DNA from: Sphingomonas bacterium
Lineage (GTDB): Bacteria > Pseudomonadota > Alphaproteobacteria > Sphingomonadales > Sphingomonadaceae
Reading direction: 5' to 3'
Assembly (NCBI RefSeq): GCF_028292965.1
Contig: NZ_JAQGLG010000160.1
Span: forward strand, 1-35,043
DNA length: 35,043 nucleotides
The stretch's first letter is position 1. Each line of letters begins with the position of its first letter. The notes below the pieces were generated by a model that was given only the letters and a program-made list of their open reading frames with translations, did no database searches and was not told where the DNA came from. A program made the translations under genes and the position numbers. Positions 22,233 through 31,551 of the stretch are shown piece after piece.

Positions 22233-22276
22233 CCCCGCAAATCCCGGTTAATCCCCTTGTAACCCCGACTGTCCCG
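22233..22276 (-). promoter_or_regulatory. Minus-oriented array of five GGG(G)A boxes (putative MraZ operator)
   Basis: CCC triplets begin at 22233, 22243, 22253, 22263 and 22273, an exact 10-bp period. Read on the minus strand they are GGGA or GGGG units. MraZ oligomeric rings bind several such direct repeats upstream of their own gene. The array lies about 95 bp before the mraZ start. Confidence 0.7.
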
Positions 22277-22370
22277 CGCTACGCCCGGAGATATTGAGGG
22301 GCAGACTCATTCGCCTGCGTGAAAGCAGTCCCTGAAGGTGGCGTTGGCCGCTTTCGGGAGCGGAGAAGGT

Positions 22371-22880
22371 GTGCCCGGTGCCAACGGGGTAAACGGGGTG
22401 AGCAGGGGCATTTACAAGGGAGCGGCGTTGCAGCTTGTCGATGACAAGCTCCGCGTTGCCATCCCTGCCTCGCTCCGCAACACCATCATCAGCAACTCGC
22501 CCGAGGGCGACATGCGCGTCACCATCGCGGTGCACCCGCAGGGCGATTGCCTGGTCGGCTACGATCTTCCCTGGGGACTGACGCTCAACGAGCGGGCCAA
22601 TGACCGCGACGCCCAGCACGCGGACGAAAACGGCGAGATCGATTACGATTACAAGCGCCGCGTCGCCAATGGCGAGGATCTGCCGTTCGACCCCAGCGGC
22701 CGCTTCATCATGCACGGCTTCCACAAGAAGAAGGCGAAGATCGGCAAGCTGGCCTTCTTCTATGGCCAGTGGGACCATTTCGAGATCTGGGACCCGGCGA
22801 CGCTGCTCGCGAAGCAGGCGTCGGGCACGATGCGCGACAACCTCGAATATCTGCTCGAGGAAAAGGGGATCGTGCTGTGA
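22371..22880 (+). CDS. mraZ: MraZ, transcriptional regulator of the dcw cluster
   Basis: A 169-residue protein with two SpoVT/AbrB-like MraZ repeats. The first is [20 protein letters not shown]. The second is [20 protein letters not shown], with the DPxGR signature. It binds DNA upstream of its own operon. The GTG at 22371 is preferred because it is preceded by GGAGAAGG; an in-frame GTG at 22338 has a poorer site. The central part between the repeats ([20 protein letters not shown]) is long compared with E. coli MraZ. The stop overlaps the rsmH start (GTGA). Repeat arrays upstream are its probable targets. Confidence 0.92.
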   Translation: MPGANGVNGVSRGIYKGAALQLVDDKLRVAIPASLRNTIISNSPEGDMRVTIAVHPQGDCLVGYDLPWGLTLNERANDRDAQHADENGEIDYDYKRRVANGEDLPFDPSGRFIMHGFHKKKAKIGKLAFFYGQWDHFEIWDPATLLAKQASGTMRDNLEYLLEEKGIVL

Positions 22881-23833
22881 GCGATCCCGTCACCCAATCC
22901 CATATTCCCGTGTTGCTCGACGAAGTCATCGACGCGCTCGCCGCCTGCCCTGGCGAACGTCATGTCGATGCGACCTTCGGCGCCGGGGGCTATACGCGGG
23001 CGCTGCTCTCCCTTGGCGCCCGCGTATTCGCGTTTGATCGCGACCCTGACGCGATCATGGGCGGGAAGGCGCTGGCAGGGGAGAGCGACGGCAAGCTGAC
23101 GCTCGTGCCAGCGCCTTTCTCGGCGATGGAGAGCGAACTCGCCGCGCGCGACGCGCTGCCGGTCGAGGGCGTGACGATGGATATCGGCGTATCCTCAATG
23201 CAACTCGACCAGGCCGAGCGCGGATTCTCGTTCCAGTCCGACGGCCCGCTCGACATGCGCATGAGCCAGGAAGGCGAGAGCGCGGCGGATTTCGTCAATC
23301 ATGCCGATGAGGAAGTCATCGCGGACGTGCTGTACGAATATGGCGAGGAGCATCGCTCGCGCCGCGTGGCGCGCGCGATCGTTGCGGCGCGCCCGATCAC
23401 CCGCACCGGTGAACTGGCGCACATCGTGCGCAAGGCGTTGGGCCACAAGCCGCACGACAAGAAGGACCCGGCGACGCGGGTTTTTCAGGCGATCCGCATT
23501 CATGTGAACCGCGAACTGGGCGAGCTGGCCGATGGTCTGGCGGCGGCCGAGCGCGTGCTCGCGCCGGGTGGTCGCCTCGCGGTTGTCACCTTTCATTCGC
23601 TGGAGGACCGGCTGGTCAAACGCTTCCTGCGCGAGCGCAGCGGCGGGACGCCATCGGGTTCGCGGCACCTGCCCGAAGTCGCGGCCGTGGCCGCGCCGAG
23701 TTTCGAGCAGGTCGGCAAGGCGGTGCGTGCCGGAGACGCCGAGGTGGCGCGCAACCCGCGCGCACGCTCGGCGACGTTGCGGGTGGCCCGGCGCACGTCC
23801 GCGCCGGCCTGGGCTTTTGAGGGAGCGTTGTAA
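22877..23833 (+). CDS. rsmH: 16S rRNA m4C1402 N4-methyltransferase RsmH
   Basis: A 318-residue SAM-dependent methyltransferase that modifies the N4 of C1402 in the ribosomal P site. It starts [23 protein letters not shown] motif I is [14 protein letters not shown] (GAGGHT in most homologues, with Tyr for His here). [30 protein letters not shown] and [19 protein letters not shown] follow; the last is the family catalytic block. The C-terminal [12 protein letters not shown] is typical. The GTG start overlaps mraZ by 4 bp, and the stop overlaps ftsL by 1 bp (TAATG). Confidence 0.95.
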   Translation: MSDPVTQSHIPVLLDEVIDALAACPGERHVDATFGAGGYTRALLSLGARVFAFDRDPDAIMGGKALAGESDGKLTLVPAPFSAMESELAARDALPVEGVTMDIGVSSMQLDQAERGFSFQSDGPLDMRMSQEGESAADFVNHADEEVIADVLYEYGEEHRSRRVARAIVAARPITRTGELAHIVRKALGHKPHDKKDPATRVFQAIRIHVNRELGELADGLAAAERVLAPGGRLAVVTFHSLEDRLVKRFLRERSGGTPSGSRHLPEVAAVAAPSFEQVGKAVRAGDAEVARNPRARSATLRVARRTSAPAWAFEGAL

Positions 23834-24417
23834 TGCTTGCTTATGCGTGGAAGAGTCTCGGCTGGTTCACCGCGATCGTCGCGGTGGCGCTCGGTTTCCT
23901 GCTGGTGCCGCTGCAGGTCGCGGCCGAGCGCAAGAAGCTCGACAAGACCGTGGCGCAGATCGGTGCCGCGCATCGCGACATCCGCGCGCTGGAGACCGAA
24001 TTCGACACCCGCGCCAATCTCGCCCAACTCGAGCAGTGGAATGGCGACACGTTGCGCCTGACCGCGCCGGTTGCCGGCCAATATATCACCGACGAAGCGG
24101 CGCTCGCCAGCCTCGACCTGCGCGGCGCGCAGCCGGGCGGGGCCGGCGCGCAGATGGCTTCGCTGGTCGTGCCGTCGCGGCCGACCGGTCTCGCTACCGT
24201 CCAGGCGACGACACCCGCCATTCGCATCCTGCCGGCCACCGCGATAGCCGCGCCCGAGCCCAGCCTCGCCGGCGCGGTCGCCGAGGTGCGCACCGCCGCG
24301 GTCGAGCGCATCAAGTCGCAGGCCGTCGCTTCGCTCGATCGCAAATTGCTCAGCGATTCGACCATCGGTGACCTGATGAACAGCGCCCGTGCCGAGACCG
24401 GAGGCGCCGGCCGGTGA
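23833..24417 (+). CDS. ftsL: FtsL-like cell division protein
   Basis: A 194-residue single-pass protein between rsmH and ftsI, the invariant position of ftsL. A short N-terminus and one membrane helix (GWFTAIVAVALGFLLVPLQV, about 10-29) lead into a coiled-coil-like periplasmic segment RKKLDKTVAQIGAAHRDIRA and LETEFDTRANLAQLEQWN. The latter is the usual FtsL end. A further 90 residues of Ala/Pro/Thr-rich tail make it longer than typical FtsL (about 100-120). Sequence is poorly conserved, so the name rests on position and topology. It bridges FtsB/FtsQ and FtsWI in the divisome. Confidence 0.8.
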   Translation: MLAYAWKSLGWFTAIVAVALGFLLVPLQVAAERKKLDKTVAQIGAAHRDIRALETEFDTRANLAQLEQWNGDTLRLTAPVAGQYITDEAALASLDLRGAQPGGAGAQMASLVVPSRPTGLATVQATTPAIRILPATAIAAPEPSLAGAVAEVRTAAVERIKSQAVASLDRKLLSDSTIGDLMNSARAETGGAGR

Positions 24418-26156
24418 CCGCGATGATCGCCCAGCCGCAGCCGCAGCGCCGCATGAACGGCCAGCGCCAGGCGCTGGTCGCGACGGCGCATGTGCGGTTG
24501 ATGATCCTCATGCTGATGATCGGCGCGGGCTTCTTGCTGGTAATGGGGCGCATCGCGATGCTCGGCCTGCTCGGCCTGCTCGGCTCGCCGGCCAATGCCG
24601 CGGCTTTGACCGGCGGATTGATGCAGCGCGCCGACATCATCGATCGCAACGGCGCGCCGCTCGCGCGCACCATCGCCGCCTGGACGATCGGTATCCACCC
24701 GCGCGAGGTGATCGGTGATCGCCACGAGATCGCCCGCCAGCTTGCGGCGGCAATGCCGGGGCAGAGCGAGGACTATTATTATACCCAGCTGACGCGCGAC
24801 GTGCCGTTCACCTATCTCGACCGCCACGCCTCGCCCGCCACCGTCAACCGCGTGCACGTCATCGGCGAACCCGCGATCGTCTTCGCGCAGGAGGCCGAGC
24901 GACTCTATCCGCAGTCGACGCTCGCCGCGCACGTGCTCGGCTATGTCGCGCCGACCGACGAGGATCCGCACGTCATCGGCCGCGCCGGCATGGAGCGCGC
25001 GTTCGAGGCACAGCTGAGCAATTCGGTGCGTGGCGCGCCGCTGGCGCTATCGGTCGACAGCCGCGTGCAGGCCGCGATGGAGAGCGAGCTCGGCCGCGCG
25101 ATGGTCGATTTCAAGGCCAAGGCGGCGACCGGCCTGGTGCTCGACGTCGACACCGGCGAAGTCATCGCGATGGTCTCGCTGCCGGTCTACAATCCCAACA
25201 AGTTGAAGGGCACCAGTCCCGAGGCGCTGCGCAACAACGTCACCCAGTCGGTCTATGAACTCGGCTCGACCTTCAAGCCGATCACCATGGCGGCGGCGAT
25301 CAATGACGGCGTGGTGACCTCGATGGCACGCCGCTTCGACGCGACGGCGCCGATCCAGGTCGGCCGCTTCACCATCCATGACGATCGCGGCGACGAGCAG
25401 CGCCGCTGGCTCAACATCCCGGAAACGCTGATCTATTCGTCGAACATCGCCACCGCGCGTGTCGCCGACGAGCTCGGGCAAGCGCGCCTGTCGGGCATGT
25501 TCCGCGCGCTCGGCTTCGATACCCGCCCGGCGATCGAACTGAAGGAGCGCGCGCGGCCGCTTTGGCCGAGCTTCTGGGCGCGTACCACGGTGATGACCAC
25601 TGCTTATGGCCACGGTATCGCGGTGACGCCGCTGCAGCTCGCCAATGCCTATGCGACCCTGGTCAATGGCGGCATCTGGCGCCCGACCACCTTGCTCAAG
25701 GTCGCGCCGGGCGCGGCTCCGGCCGGTCGTCGCGTGCTGACCGAGGCGACCAGCGCCCGCATGCGCCAGCTGCTGCGCCTCGTCGTGATGCGCGGCACGG
25801 GCCGCAAGGCCGATGTCCCCGGCTACCGCGTTGGCGGGAAGACTGGCACCGCAGAAGTGGCCGGCGCTGGGGGCTATTCGAAGAAAGCCAATGTCTCGAC
25901 CTTTGCCGGTGCTTTCCCGATGGATCATCCGCGCTACGTTGTCGTCGCAATGCTCGATTCGCCTGTGGGCAATGCCCAGTCCTTCGGCCTGACCACCGCG
26001 GCATGGACCGCGGCACCGGTCGTCAACCGCGTGATCGCGCGGACCGGCGCGATGCTCGGCGTGCTGCCCGACGACAAGCGCGACGTCGATGTCTCCGACC
26101 TGTTGCCGCTCCTCTGGTCGGCACCGGGCGAAAAGAAACTGGCCACCGTCGAATGA
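24414..26156 (+). CDS. ftsI: Septal peptidoglycan transpeptidase FtsI (PBP3)
   Basis: A 580-residue class B penicillin-binding protein that cross-links septal peptidoglycan. An N-terminal membrane anchor (VRLMILMLMIGAGFLLVMGR, about 28-47) precedes the dimerisation/pedestal domain (RADIIDRNGAPLARTIAAWT). The transpeptidase domain has the SxxK motif STFK (Ser285), SSN at 342-344 and KTGT from Lys476. The GTG start overlaps ftsL (GTGA), and the stop overlaps murE (ATGA). The protein is the partner of FtsW, whose gene is interrupted in this window. Confidence 0.95.
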   Translation: MTAMIAQPQPQRRMNGQRQALVATAHVRLMILMLMIGAGFLLVMGRIAMLGLLGLLGSPANAAALTGGLMQRADIIDRNGAPLARTIAAWTIGIHPREVIGDRHEIARQLAAAMPGQSEDYYYTQLTRDVPFTYLDRHASPATVNRVHVIGEPAIVFAQEAERLYPQSTLAAHVLGYVAPTDEDPHVIGRAGMERAFEAQLSNSVRGAPLALSVDSRVQAAMESELGRAMVDFKAKAATGLVLDVDTGEVIAMVSLPVYNPNKLKGTSPEALRNNVTQSVYELGSTFKPITMAAAINDGVVTSMARRFDATAPIQVGRFTIHDDRGDEQRRWLNIPETLIYSSNIATARVADELGQARLSGMFRALGFDTRPAIELKERARPLWPSFWARTTVMTTAYGHGIAVTPLQLANAYATLVNGGIWRPTTLLKVAPGAAPAGRRVLTEATSARMRQLLRLVVMRGTGRKADVPGYRVGGKTGTAEVAGAGGYSKKANVSTFAGAFPMDHPRYVVVAMLDSPVGNAQSFGLTTAAWTAAPVVNRVIARTGAMLGVLPDDKRDVDVSDLLPLLWSAPGEKKLATVE

Positions 26157-27568
26157 GGCTCTCCGCGTTGACCGGCGGGTCCGAGAGCGCGACCATCACC
26201 GGCTTCGCGATCGACCACCGCAAGGTCGCACCGGGCACGGTGTTCGGCGCCTTCGAAGGCACCCGCGTCAACGGCGAGGACTATATTCCGGCGGCGGTCG
26301 CGGCCGGCGCCATCGCCGTGGTGGCGCGGCCCGAGGCGAAGGTTGAAGGCGCGGTGCATATCGCCGATGCGCATCCCCGCGAGCGCTTCGCGCACGCTGC
26401 CGCTTCCTTCTTTGCGCCGTTCCCGCACACCGCCGTCGCCGTCACCGGCACCAACGGCAAGACCTCGACCGTCGAGATGACGCGGCAATTGTGGCGCATG
26501 GCCGGCTTCCACGCTGCCTCGATCGGCACGCTCGGCGTGACGACTGGCGACGACCGCGTCACCACCGGCCTGACCACGCCCGATGTGGTGACCTTCCTGT
26601 CCAACGTCGCCGGGCTGGCGCGCGAGGGCGTCACCCATGTCGCGTTCGAGGCATCGAGCCACGGCCTGTCGCAATATCGCACCGAAGGGTTGCGCGTTTC
26701 GGCAGCCGCCTTCACCAATCTCAGCCGCGACCATCTCGATTATCATGGCGACATGGCGGCCTATCTCACCGCCAAGCTGCGCCTGTTCTCCGAAGTGCTG
26801 GCGCCCGACGGCACCGCTGTGGTGTGGGCCGATGACCAGCAGGCGGCGCGCGTCATCGATCTGGCCCGCGAACGCGGCAACAAGCTGATCACGGTCGGCG
26901 AGCATGGTGACACGCTTCGTCTGGTGTTGCGCGAGCCGACGCTGTTGGGGCAGGGGCTTGAGATCGAGGCCGAGGGCAAGACGCACAAGGTCAACTTGCC
27001 GCTGATCGGCGCCTATCAGGCCGCCAACGCGTTGACCGCCGCTGGTCTGGTCATCGCCACCGGCGGCGATGTGGCAGCCACGATCGCGGCATTGTCTCGG
27101 CTTCAACCGGTGCGCGGCCGGCTCGAACGCGCGGTGATCACGAAGAGTGGTGCGCCGGTCTATGTCGATTATGCGCATACCCCCGACGCGCTGGAGGCGG
27201 CGATTTCCGCGCTCAAGCCGCATGCCGGCGGGCGGTTGATCGTGGTGTTCGGTGCCGGCGGCGACCGCGACCAGGGCAAGCGCGAGGAAATGGGCAAGGT
27301 TGCCGCGGCGATGGCCGATGTTGCGATCGTCACCGACGACAATCCCCGCACCGAGGATGCGGCCGCGATCCGGGCGATGGTCCTCAAGGGTGCGCCCGGC
27401 GCGACCGAGATCGCCAGCCGCCGCGATGCGATCGGCGCGGCCATCGCCCAGGCCGGGGCAGAGGATATCGTGCTGATCGCCGGCAAGGGTCACGAGCAGG
27501 GCCAGATCGTCGGCGATCTGGTGTTACCGTTCGATGATGTCTCGGTGGCGCGGGAGACGGCGGCGTGA
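26153..27568 (+). CDS. murE: UDP-MurNAc-Ala-Glu:meso-DAP ligase MurE
   Basis: A 471-residue Mur ligase that adds the third residue to the peptidoglycan stem peptide with ATP. The P-loop is GTNGKTS from residue 99. The UDP-substrate region holds LTTPDVVTFLSNVAGLAREG and FEASSHGLSQYRTEG, and the AAFTNLSRDHLDYHGDM block follows. The DNPR motif at 396-399 indicates specificity for meso-diaminopimelate rather than lysine. The open frame extends upstream to 25562, but the start at 26153 overlaps the ftsI stop (ATGA). Its stop is unusually separated from murF by a palindromic repeat. Confidence 0.95.
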   Translation: MRLSALTGGSESATITGFAIDHRKVAPGTVFGAFEGTRVNGEDYIPAAVAAGAIAVVARPEAKVEGAVHIADAHPRERFAHAAASFFAPFPHTAVAVTGTNGKTSTVEMTRQLWRMAGFHAASIGTLGVTTGDDRVTTGLTTPDVVTFLSNVAGLAREGVTHVAFEASSHGLSQYRTEGLRVSAAAFTNLSRDHLDYHGDMAAYLTAKLRLFSEVLAPDGTAVVWADDQQAARVIDLARERGNKLITVGEHGDTLRLVLREPTLLGQGLEIEAEGKTHKVNLPLIGAYQAANALTAAGLVIATGGDVAATIAALSRLQPVRGRLERAVITKSGAPVYVDYAHTPDALEAAISALKPHAGGRLIVVFGAGGDRDQGKREEMGKVAAAMADVAIVTDDNPRTEDAAAIRAMVLKGAPGATEIASRRDAIGAAIAQAGAEDIVLIAGKGHEQGQIVGDLVLPFDDVSVARETAA

Positions 27569-27587
27569 GCGGCGAACTATCCAATCC

Positions 27588-27697
27588 CCCCTCCCGCTTG
27601 CGGGAGGGGTCGGGGGTGGGCGCCCGGCCTAAACTCGGCCTGCGCTATGGGGAGGGCGGGCGCCCACCCCTTGATCCCCTCCCGCAAGCGGGAGGGG
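27588..27697. repeat. Compound palindrome between murE and murF
   Basis: A perfect 22-bp palindrome with a TT centre (27588-27609) and its near-copy with an AA centre (27676-27697) flank a second inverted pair, GGGGTGGGCGCCCG (27613-27626) and CGGGCGCCCACCCC (27657-27670). The whole 110-bp unit can fold as one long hairpin. It occupies the 133-bp gap between murE and murF, the only non-overlapping junction of the mur block. It belongs to the same general palindrome class as the element inside murD. Confidence 0.75.
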
Positions 27698-27701
27698 AGA
27701 A

Positions 27702-29075
27702 GTGAGTCTCTGGACCTCTGACAAAATTGCCGCCGCCACCAACGGCACCGCCTCGGCCACGTTCATCGCCACCGGCGTCACCTTCGACTCCCGCGAAGTC
27801 GGCCCCGGTGACTTGTTCGTCGCGCTGAAAGGCGAGGCGACCGACGGTCACCGCTTCCTCGACGGCGCCTTCGAGCGCGGCGCAGTCGGTGCTCTCGTCA
27901 GCAGCCCAACCGCCTACTCCCATGTGCTGGTCCCCGATACCATGACCGCGCTGGAAGACCTCGCCCGTGCCGCCCGTGCCCGCACCTCGGCGAAGATCAT
28001 CGGCGTCACCGGATCGGTCGGCAAGACCGGCACCAAGGAGGCGCTGTTCGCCGCGCTCGATCGCAGCGCGCCGGGCGCGACGCATCGCTCGGTCAAGAGT
28101 TACAACAACCATACCGGCGTGCCGCTCAGCCTGTCCCGCATGCCAGCCGAAAGCCGCTTCGGCATCTTCGAGATGGGCATGAACCATGCCGGCGAACTGG
28201 CGCATTTGACGACTTTGGTGCGCCCGCACGTCGCGATCGTCACCGCCATCGCCCCGGCCCACACCCAGTTCTTCCGCGACGAGAGCGCCATCGCCGATGC
28301 CAAGGGCGAGATCTTTGCCGGGCTCGAGCCGGGCGGCGTCGCGATCGTGCCGTTCGACAGCCCGCATCGCGACCGCCTGATCGCTGCCGCCCGGCCGCAC
28401 GCCGCGCGGATCGCCACCTTCGGCCTGGAGGCCGGCGCGGATGTCCGCCCGATCGAGGTGATGCGCCAGCCGACCGGGGGCACCTTCGTCACCGCGCGGG
28501 TCGGCGAGCGGGAATTAAGCTTCACCATCAGCCAGCCGGGCCTGCACTGGGTCTCGAATGCGCTGGCGGTGCTGGCCGCGGTCGATGCGGTCGGTGGCGA
28601 CCTCGCGCTGGCCGGTCTGGGCCTGGCCGAACTGGGCGGTCTCGCCGGACGCGGCGCGCGCTTCACGGTGCCGGTAGCCGGCGGTGAGGCGCTGGTGATC
28701 GACGAAAGCTACAACGCCAACCCCTCCTCGATGCGCGCGACGTTGGCGGTTCTCGCTGCGGAAACCGCGACGCGCAAACTCGCCGTGCTGGGCGAAATGC
28801 GCGAACTGGGCGAGGCGAGCGCGACTTATCATGCGGCACTGGTCGAGCCGATACTGTCGGCGGGCGCCGAACGGGTCATTCTCGTCGGTGAAGCGATGGC
28901 GCCGCTTGCCTCCGCGCTTGAGGGCGTCCTCGAATTCGTCCATGTGCCCGATGCCGCGAGTGCGCTCGCGTCGCTGCGTGCGACGCTCGCGCCGGGGGAC
29001 GCGGTCCTCATCAAGGGTTCGAATGGAGTCGGGCTTGCGGCGGTCGTCGCGGGTCTGCAAGGCGGGAAGCCATAA
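27702..29075 (+). CDS. murF: UDP-MurNAc-tripeptide:D-Ala-D-Ala ligase MurF
   Basis: A 457-residue Mur ligase that completes the pentapeptide. The N-terminal domain has [20 protein letters not shown]. The P-loop is ITGV-like [15 protein letters not shown] (about 98-112). [60 protein letters not shown] and [11 protein letters not shown] follow, all standard MurF blocks. The GTG at 27702 is preceded by GGGGAGAA, partly supplied by the end of the palindromic repeat, so the insertion furnishes the ribosome site. The stop overlaps mraY (TAATG). Confidence 0.95.
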   Translation: MSLWTSDKIAAATNGTASATFIATGVTFDSREVGPGDLFVALKGEATDGHRFLDGAFERGAVGALVSSPTAYSHVLVPDTMTALEDLARAARARTSAKIIGVTGSVGKTGTKEALFAALDRSAPGATHRSVKSYNNHTGVPLSLSRMPAESRFGIFEMGMNHAGELAHLTTLVRPHVAIVTAIAPAHTQFFRDESAIADAKGEIFAGLEPGGVAIVPFDSPHRDRLIAAARPHAARIATFGLEAGADVRPIEVMRQPTGGTFVTARVGERELSFTISQPGLHWVSNALAVLAAVDAVGGDLALAGLGLAELGGLAGRGARFTVPVAGGEALVIDESYNANPSSMRATLAVLAAETATRKLAVLGEMRELGEASATYHAALVEPILSAGAERVILVGEAMAPLASALEGVLEFVHVPDAASALASLRATLAPGDAVLIKGSNGVGLAAVVAGLQGGKP

Positions 29076-30157
29076 TGCTGTATTTCATCGCTCAGCTGCT
29101 CGGCTTTCACGGCCTGCTCAACCTGTTCCGCTATCAGTCGTTCCGCATCGGCGGCGCGATCGCAACGTCGTTGCTGATCGGGCTGATCATCGGCCCGCGC
29201 TTCATCGGCTGGTTGCGTATCCGCCAGGGCAAGGGCCAGCCGATCCGCGAGGACGGACCGCAAAGCCATCTCGCCAAGCGCGGCACCCCCACGATGGGCG
29301 GCCTGATGATCCTGACCAGCCTGACGCTGGCGATCCTGTTATGGATGAACCTCGACAACCCGTTCGTCTGGGCATGCCTGTTCGTCACCTTGGGTTTCGG
29401 GGCGATCGGGTTCCTCGATGACTATGACAAGGTGCGCAAGGCGAGCACCAAGGGCGTGTCGGGCCGCACCCGGTTGCTCGGCGAATTCCTCATCGCCGGC
29501 ATCGCGGTATGGATCATCAGCGGCGAGAATGGCCCCAACCTCTATCTGCCGTTCGTTAGCGGCTATCATGTCGATCTCAGCATGTTTCACGGCATCTTCT
29601 ACATCGCCTTCGCCGCTTTCACGATCGTGGCCTTCGGCAATGCCGTGAACCTGACCGACGGTCTCGACGGCCTCGCCACCATGCCGGTGATCATCGCCGC
29701 GGTGGCGTTCATGATCATCGTCTATCTCGTCGGCAATGCGAAGTTCGCCGTCTATCTCGGCATCCCGCACGTCCCCGGCGCGGGCGAGCTGGCGATCTTC
29801 TGCGGCGCGATGATCGGCGCCGGCCTCGCCTTCCTGTGGTTCAATGCGCCCCCCGCGGCGGTGTTCATGGGCGATACCGGCAGTCTCGCGCTGGGCGGCG
29901 CGCTCGGCGCGATCGCCGTTACCGCGCATCACGAGATCGTGCTCGGCGTGATCGGCGGCCTGTTTGTGATCGAAGCCTTGTCTGTGATCATCCAGGTGTT
30001 CTTCTACAAGCGTACCGGCAAGCGCGTGTTCCGCATGGCGCCGATCCACCATCATTTCGAGCAGATCGGCTGGAGCGAGCCGACCGTGGTGATCCGCTTC
30101 TGGATCATCGCCCTGGTCCTCGCACTGGCTGGCCTGTCGACGCTGAAACTCAGGTGA
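29075..30157 (+). CDS. mraY: Phospho-MurNAc-pentapeptide transferase MraY
   Basis: A 360-residue, ten-helix membrane enzyme that transfers phospho-MurNAc-pentapeptide to undecaprenyl phosphate, forming lipid I. Landmarks are [30 protein letters not shown] with the catalytic DD pair, [34 protein letters not shown] and [16 protein letters not shown] with the triple histidine. Length equals the family norm. The ATG overlaps the murF stop by 1 bp, and its stop overlaps the murD GTG. Confidence 0.97.
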   Translation: MLYFIAQLLGFHGLLNLFRYQSFRIGGAIATSLLIGLIIGPRFIGWLRIRQGKGQPIREDGPQSHLAKRGTPTMGGLMILTSLTLAILLWMNLDNPFVWACLFVTLGFGAIGFLDDYDKVRKASTKGVSGRTRLLGEFLIAGIAVWIISGENGPNLYLPFVSGYHVDLSMFHGIFYIAFAAFTIVAFGNAVNLTDGLDGLATMPVIIAAVAFMIIVYLVGNAKFAVYLGIPHVPGAGELAIFCGAMIGAGLAFLWFNAPPAAVFMGDTGSLALGGALGAIAVTAHHEIVLGVIGGLFVIEALSVIIQVFFYKRTGKRVFRMAPIHHHFEQIGWSEPTVVIRFWIIALVLALAGLSTLKLR

Positions 30158-31551
30158 TCGTCTCGCCCCTCTGGCGCGGCAAACGTTATGCGGTGCTGGG
30201 GCTGGCACGCTCCGGCGCGGCGACGGTGCGCGCCCTGCTGGCCGGCGGGGCCGAGGTGACGGCGTGGGACAGCGACGAGGCGAAACGCAACGCAATCCTC
30301 CCCGGAACGGGGAGGGGGACCAGCGAAGCTGGTGGAGGGGGGCTCGCCACGAGCGCTCCGTCTGCGGATGCCCCCCTCCACCATCCTGCGGATGGTCCCC
30401 CTCCCCGTGCCGGGGAGGAGCTTGTTCTGGCCGACCCCGAAACGATCGACCTCACCAACTTCGACGCCCTGATCGTCTCCCCCGGCGTCCCCCTCAACCG
30501 TCACCCCGTGGCGGCGAAAGCCCGCGCCGCCAACGTTCCGATCATCGGCGACATCGAACTCTTCGCCCAGGCGCGACCCTCGCTCCCGGCGCACAAGGTC
30601 GTCGGCATCACCGGCACCAACGGCAAGTCGACCACCACCGCGCTGATCCACCACATCCTCGACACCGCCGGCGTGCCGACGCGGATGGGTGGCAATATCG
30701 GCCTGCCGATCCTCGGCCAGGACCCGCTGCCCGCAGGCGGCGTCTATGTACTCGAACTGTCGAGTTACCAGATCGACCTGACCTTCAGCCTCGATTGCGA
30801 TGTCGCGGTGCTGCTCAACATCACCCCCGACCATCTCGATCGTTATGACGGCTTCGAGGGCTATGCCGCGTCCAAGGCGCGCCTGTTCGCGATGCAGTCG
30901 AAAGCCCATGCCGCGATCATCGGCATCGGCGACGCCCCTTCGGCTGCCATCGCCCGCAGCCTGTCGGCACGCGGCGAGACGCTGACCAAGATCGCCCCCG
31001 GCGTGTGCATGGACCAGTCGCGCTGGCCCTCGCTGCAAGGCCCGCACAACGCCCAGAACGCGCTCGCCGCGATCGCCGCCTGCCAGGCACTCAGCATCCC
31101 CGAAGCGGCGATCGATCGTGGGTTGGAGAGTTTTCGCGGCCTGCCGCATCGCATGGAGCGCGTGCGAGAACTGCGCGGCGTCGCCTATGTCGATGACAGC
31201 AAGGCGACCAACCCGGAATCCACCGCGCCGGCGCTGGGCGCGTTCGGCCGCATCCACTGGATCGTCGGTGGCCAGGCCAAGACGGACGATCTCGATGCGT
31301 GCGCGCCTTATTTCGATCGCGTAGCGCGCGCCTATACGATCGGCGAGGCCGGCTCGCGCTTCGCGGCATTGCTCGCGCCGCACATGCCGGTCGAGCAAAG
31401 CGGTGATCTCGCCCATGCGGTGAGCAGCGCCGCCGCCCACGCCCGGTCCGGCGAGACCGTGCTGCTCTCCCCGGCCTGCGCCTCGTTCGACCAGTTCCGC
31501 GACTATGAAGATCGCGGCGATCAGTTCCGCGCTCTGGCGGAGGCGTTGTGA
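30154..31551 (+). CDS. murD: UDP-MurNAc-Ala:D-Glu ligase MurD with in-frame palindromic insertion
   Basis: A 465-residue Mur ligase that adds D-glutamate to UDP-MurNAc-L-Ala. The N-terminal Rossmann domain starts [20 protein letters not shown]. The P-loop is [12 protein letters not shown] from residue 151. [52 protein letters not shown] and a C-terminal [20 protein letters not shown] follow. Residues 49-88 (30298-30417) are encoded by a palindromic repeat and have no counterpart in normal MurD. Removing them joins the strand carrying [12 protein letters not shown] to LADPETIDL. The GTG start overlaps mraY, and the stop overlaps ftsW. Probably functional, since all catalytic blocks are intact. 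Confidence 0.93.
   Translation: MIVSPLWRGKRYAVLGLARSGAATVRALLAGGAEVTAWDSDEAKRNAILPGTGRGTSEAGGGGLATSAPSADAPLHHPADGPPPRAGEELVLADPETIDLTNFDALIVSPGVPLNRHPVAAKARAANVPIIGDIELFAQARPSLPAHKVVGITGTNGKSTTTALIHHILDTAGVPTRMGGNIGLPILGQDPLPAGGVYVLELSSYQIDLTFSLDCDVAVLLNITPDHLDRYDGFEGYAASKARLFAMQSKAHAAIIGIGDAPSAAIARSLSARGETLTKIAPGVCMDQSRWPSLQGPHNAQNALAAIAACQALSIPEAAIDRGLESFRGLPHRMERVRELRGVAYVDDSKATNPESTAPALGAFGRIHWIVGGQAKTDDLDACAPYFDRVARAYTIGEAGSRFAALLAPHMPVEQSGDLAHAVSSAAAHARSGETVLLSPACASFDQFRDYEDRGDQFRALAEAL
30296..30419. repeat. Palindromic repeat inside murD coding sequence
   Basis: The left arm runs TCCTCCCCGG through GGGGAGGGGGACC, GGTGGAGGGGGGC (30296-30343). The right arm mirrors it with GCCCCCCTCCACC, GGTCCCCCTCCCCG and CCGGGGAGGA (30371-30419). 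Each arm also carries a small inner hairpin (ACCAGCGAAGCTGGT and ACCATCCTGCGGATGGT). The core from 30298 to 30417 is 120 bp, exactly 40 codons, without a stop in the murD frame. Confidence 0.85.

Larger units (their letters stand above)
22062..22370. other. Control region upstream of mraZ
   Basis: About 310 bp with no gene. It contains two arrays of GGGGA-type boxes in opposite orientation (22090-22146 and 22233-22276). Between them is an AT-rich stretch around CTAAATAAATAG (22213-22224) where the dcw promoter probably lies. I could not assign a convincing -35/-10 pair. Two further isolated GGGA boxes occur at 22173 and 22207. Confidence 0.65.

Noticed and set aside
25562-26152. Upstream extension of the murE frame
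   Set aside because: It lies in another frame of ftsI. MurE homology begins at the ATG overlapping the ftsI stop.
30154-30300. murD as a broken gene because of the palindromic insert
   Set aside because: The insert is exactly 40 codons without stops, and all catalytic motifs remain in frame.
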